Below, piece after piece: positions 62,471-64,000 of a stretch of DNA of 64,000 nt. The stretch covers positions 3,290,734 to 3,354,733 of the forward strand of contig NZ_LJYW01000001.1 in the NCBI RefSeq assembly GCF_001305515.1. The letters are read 5' to 3'. A model generated the notes under the pieces. The model saw nothing but the letters and a program-made list of their open reading frames with translations. It was not told the DNA's origin and did not search any database. The translations under genes and the position numbers were made by a program. Source of the DNA: Prosthecodimorpha hirschii (GTDB lineage: Bacteria; Pseudomonadota; Alphaproteobacteria; Rhizobiales; Ancalomicrobiaceae). Position 1 is the stretch's first letter, and each line of letters begins with the position of its first letter.

Positions 62471-64000
62471 ATGGACGTGAGCGGCAACCAGACCGTACCC
62501 GACCTCCTCCATCTCCAGGTCGATCGCCGGCCGAACGCCGAATTCCTGATCTTCGAGAACGATGCCGGCGCGGTGGTGTCCTTCACCTACCGGGCCTTCG
62601 CCGAGCGGGTGAACCGGCTCGCCAACCATTTCGTCGCAAAAGGCATTCGGCCGGGCGATCGGGTCGCCATCATGGTGACCAACAGCCCCGAATTCCTCGT
62701 CGCCTGGTTCGCCGCCAACCAGGCCGGCGCCGTGATGGTCCCCGTCAACGTGCTCTACTCGGCCGACGAACTGGCCTATCTCCTCGCCGATTCCGGCGCC
62801 GCCGCCTTGGTCACGGAGCCGAAGTTCCTGGCGACGGTCGCCGAGGCCGGCGCCGCGGGCCTGCCGGACATCCGCATTCTCGCCAAGACGACCGCGGCGA
62901 CATCCGGCTTCGTCACCCTGGCCGAGATCGAGGCCGCCGGCGACCCCGAGCGGCGCCCCGTCCGCGTCTCCCCCGACGATCCGGCGCAGATCATCTACAC
63001 CTCCGGCACGACGTCGCGGCCGAAGGGCGCGGTGATCGGCCATCGGGCCTCGGTGATCCAGGCGATCGCCACCGCGATGCTGTTCGGCATGAGCGAGCGG
63101 GAGCGTTCCTGCGTGGTGCTGCCGCTGTTCCACGTCAACGGCCAGTATGTCGGCACGCTGCCGACCCTTGCGGTCGGCGGCACCGTGGTGTTGCTCGAGG
63201 CCTTCAGCGCCCGCCGATACTGGGCCCAGGTGAAGGCGCATCGATGCACCTTCATGAGCATCGTGCCGATGCTGCTGCGCACGCTGCTGGCTCAGCCGCC
63301 GCGCGCCGACGACGCGGAGCACGATCTGCGCTTCTCCTTCTACGCCCTGCCCACCTCGGCGGAGGAATGGAGCGACTTCGAGCGTCGGTTCGGAGTCCGG
63401 CTGATCGAGGGATATGGACTGTCCGAGACGCTCGGCATCTGCACCTCCAACCCGCTCGTCCACGGCATCACCAAGCGCCACTGCATCGGCCTGCCGCTGC
63501 TCGGGCGCGAGGTGCGGATCGTCGACGACGCATTGCAGGACGTGCCGTTCGGGCAGACCGGCGCCATCGTGGTGCGCGGCGAGCCGCTGTTCTCCGGCTA
63601 TTGGGGCAACGCGGAAGCGACCGCCGCCTGCATGCGCGACGGCTGGTTCCTGACCGGCGACAACGGCCGCTTCGACGAGGACGGCTACCTGCACTTCTTC
63701 GACCGCTCCAAGGACGTGATCAAGCGCGCCGGCGAGAACATCGCCGCGAGCGAGGTCGAACGCGTCCTCAACGACCACCCGGCGGTGCTCGAATCGGCCG
63801 TGATCGGCGTCTTCGATCCGCTGCGCGACGAGGCGGTGAAGGCCTTCGTGGTGCGTCAGCCGGGGGCCACGGTCGGCGAGGATGACTTGCGCGACTGGTG
63901 CGCCCGCCGCCTGGCCAAGTTCAAGGTCCCGAGCTTCGTCGAGTTCCGCGACGAACTGCCGAAGACCTCGATCGGCAAGATCATGAAGTTCCAACTGCGC
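62471..64000 (+). CDS. AMP-dependent acyl-CoA ligase, cut by the window edge
   Basis: 510 codons are open from ATG 62471 to the last base. ANL motifs are IIYTSGTTSRPKGAV (about residues 175-189), EGYGLSETLG, GYWGNAEAT, WFLTGDNGRFDEDGY, and the hinge FDRSKDVIKRAGENIAASEV. The final visible SIGKIMKFQLR contains the catalytic Lys and is usually within a few residues of the C-terminus, so little is missing. The P-loop has TTSRPKG where most have TTGxPKG. Together with the SDR, Liv importer and TetR regulator it suggests uptake and CoA activation of a carboxylate. It differs from the ligase at 15269. Confidence 0.92.
   Translation, partial: MDVSGNQTVPDLLHLQVDRRPNAEFLIFENDAGAVVSFTYRAFAERVNRLANHFVAKGIRPGDRVAIMVTNSPEFLVAWFAANQAGAVMVPVNVLYSADELAYLLADSGAAALVTEPKFLATVAEAGAAGLPDIRILAKTTAATSGFVTLAEIEAAGDPERRPVRVSPDDPAQIIYTSGTTSRPKGAVIGHRASVIQAIATAMLFGMSERERSCVVLPLFHVNGQYVGTLPTLAVGGTVVLLEAFSARRYWAQVKAHRCTFMSIVPMLLRTLLAQPPRADDAEHDLRFSFYALPTSAEEWSDFERRFGVRLIEGYGLSETLGICTSNPLVHGITKRHCIGLPLLGREVRIVDDALQDVPFGQTGAIVVRGEPLFSGYWGNAEATAACMRDGWFLTGDNGRFDEDGYLHFFDRSKDVIKRAGENIAASEVERVLNDHPAVLESAVIGVFDPLRDEAVKAFVVRQPGATVGEDDLRDWCARRLAKFKVPSFVEFRDELPKTSIGKIMKFQLR

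Noticed and set aside
1-64000. tRNA, rRNA, riboswitch or CRISPR features
   Set aside because: No cloverleaf, conserved RNA core or regularly spaced repeat was noticed on reading both strands; a covariance-model scan could not be run.

Overview
The window is high-GC DNA with tightly packed, often ATGA-overlapping catabolic operons. It carries Tat-dependent solute-binding proteins, PotABC-, Liv- and TRAP-type transporters, MmgE/PrpD proteins and LysR/RpiR/TetR regulators. This suggests a metabolically versatile soil alphaproteobacterium, probably Hyphomicrobiales (Rhizobiales). That assignment is inferred from gene content and style; no rRNA or other marker gene was seen. No tRNA, rRNA or CRISPR array was recognised.

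Layout. (1) 1-5287, minus strand: a three-gene protease cassette. It has a subtilase fused to a trypsin-like protease, a trypsin fused to a P-loop-like module, and a third gene that runs off the left edge. It resembles the protease/NTPase conflict or signalling systems of bacteria and is the best candidate here for an undescribed system. (2) 5775-7479: stacked insertion-sequence remains: an IS3-family element with an amber codon in orfA, an IS30 transposase tail, and a second IS3-family tail whose terminal repeat supplies the stop codon of the neighbouring ABC gene. (3) 7477-16915, minus strand, with a divergent RpiR regulator at 17180-18070: a catabolic operon with an acyl-CoA ligase, a hotdog protein like 3-aminobutyryl-CoA ammonia-lyase, a dead enoyl-CoA hydratase, a three-part fused FAD oxidoreductase of opine-oxidase type, and a complete PotABCD-type importer. 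(4) 18234-26000: a gene graveyard with fragments of ankyrin, IS66, Ku, IS5, sorbosone dehydrogenase, TctA and IS3 orfA. In its middle stands one intact gene, a secreted WD40-metacaspase of about 1235 residues.

From 26241 the DNA is clean and coding-dense. (5) 26241-35531: a TPP enzyme, a second PotABCD-type importer, an Asp/Glu/hydantoin-racemase-like protein, two PuuE-like deacetylase-fold proteins (one without the usual catalytic residues) and an M20 hydrolase. This looks like a pathway for a cyclic amide or ureide. (6) 35570-38001: a LysR regulator divergent from an FAD-linked 2-hydroxyacid dehydrogenase. (7) 38077-44815: a LysR regulator divergent from an SDR, an L-rhamnonate dehydratase, a second SDR and a TRAP transporter, which fits sugar-acid catabolism. 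(8) 45130-45606: a lone GNAT acetyltransferase. (9) 45623-54089: a LysR regulator divergent from an argininosuccinate-lyase paralogue, a polar amino acid ABC importer, an MmgE/PrpD protein, a third PuuE-like deacetylase and a ureohydrolase. This suggests breakdown of a guanidino compound. (10) 54240-64000: an MmgE/PrpD gene, a Liv-type importer with a LivM-LivG fusion, a TetR regulator, an SDR and an acyl-CoA ligase cut by the right edge. Three related palindromic sites (ATACT-N4-nGTAy) lie before its three promoter regions, so this block is probably one TetR regulon.

The modules share a logic: an importer, one or two ring-opening or activating enzymes, a redox enzyme and a dedicated regulator. 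The window therefore reads as an array of scavenging cassettes next to a mobile-element-rich accessory region that carries the protease genes.
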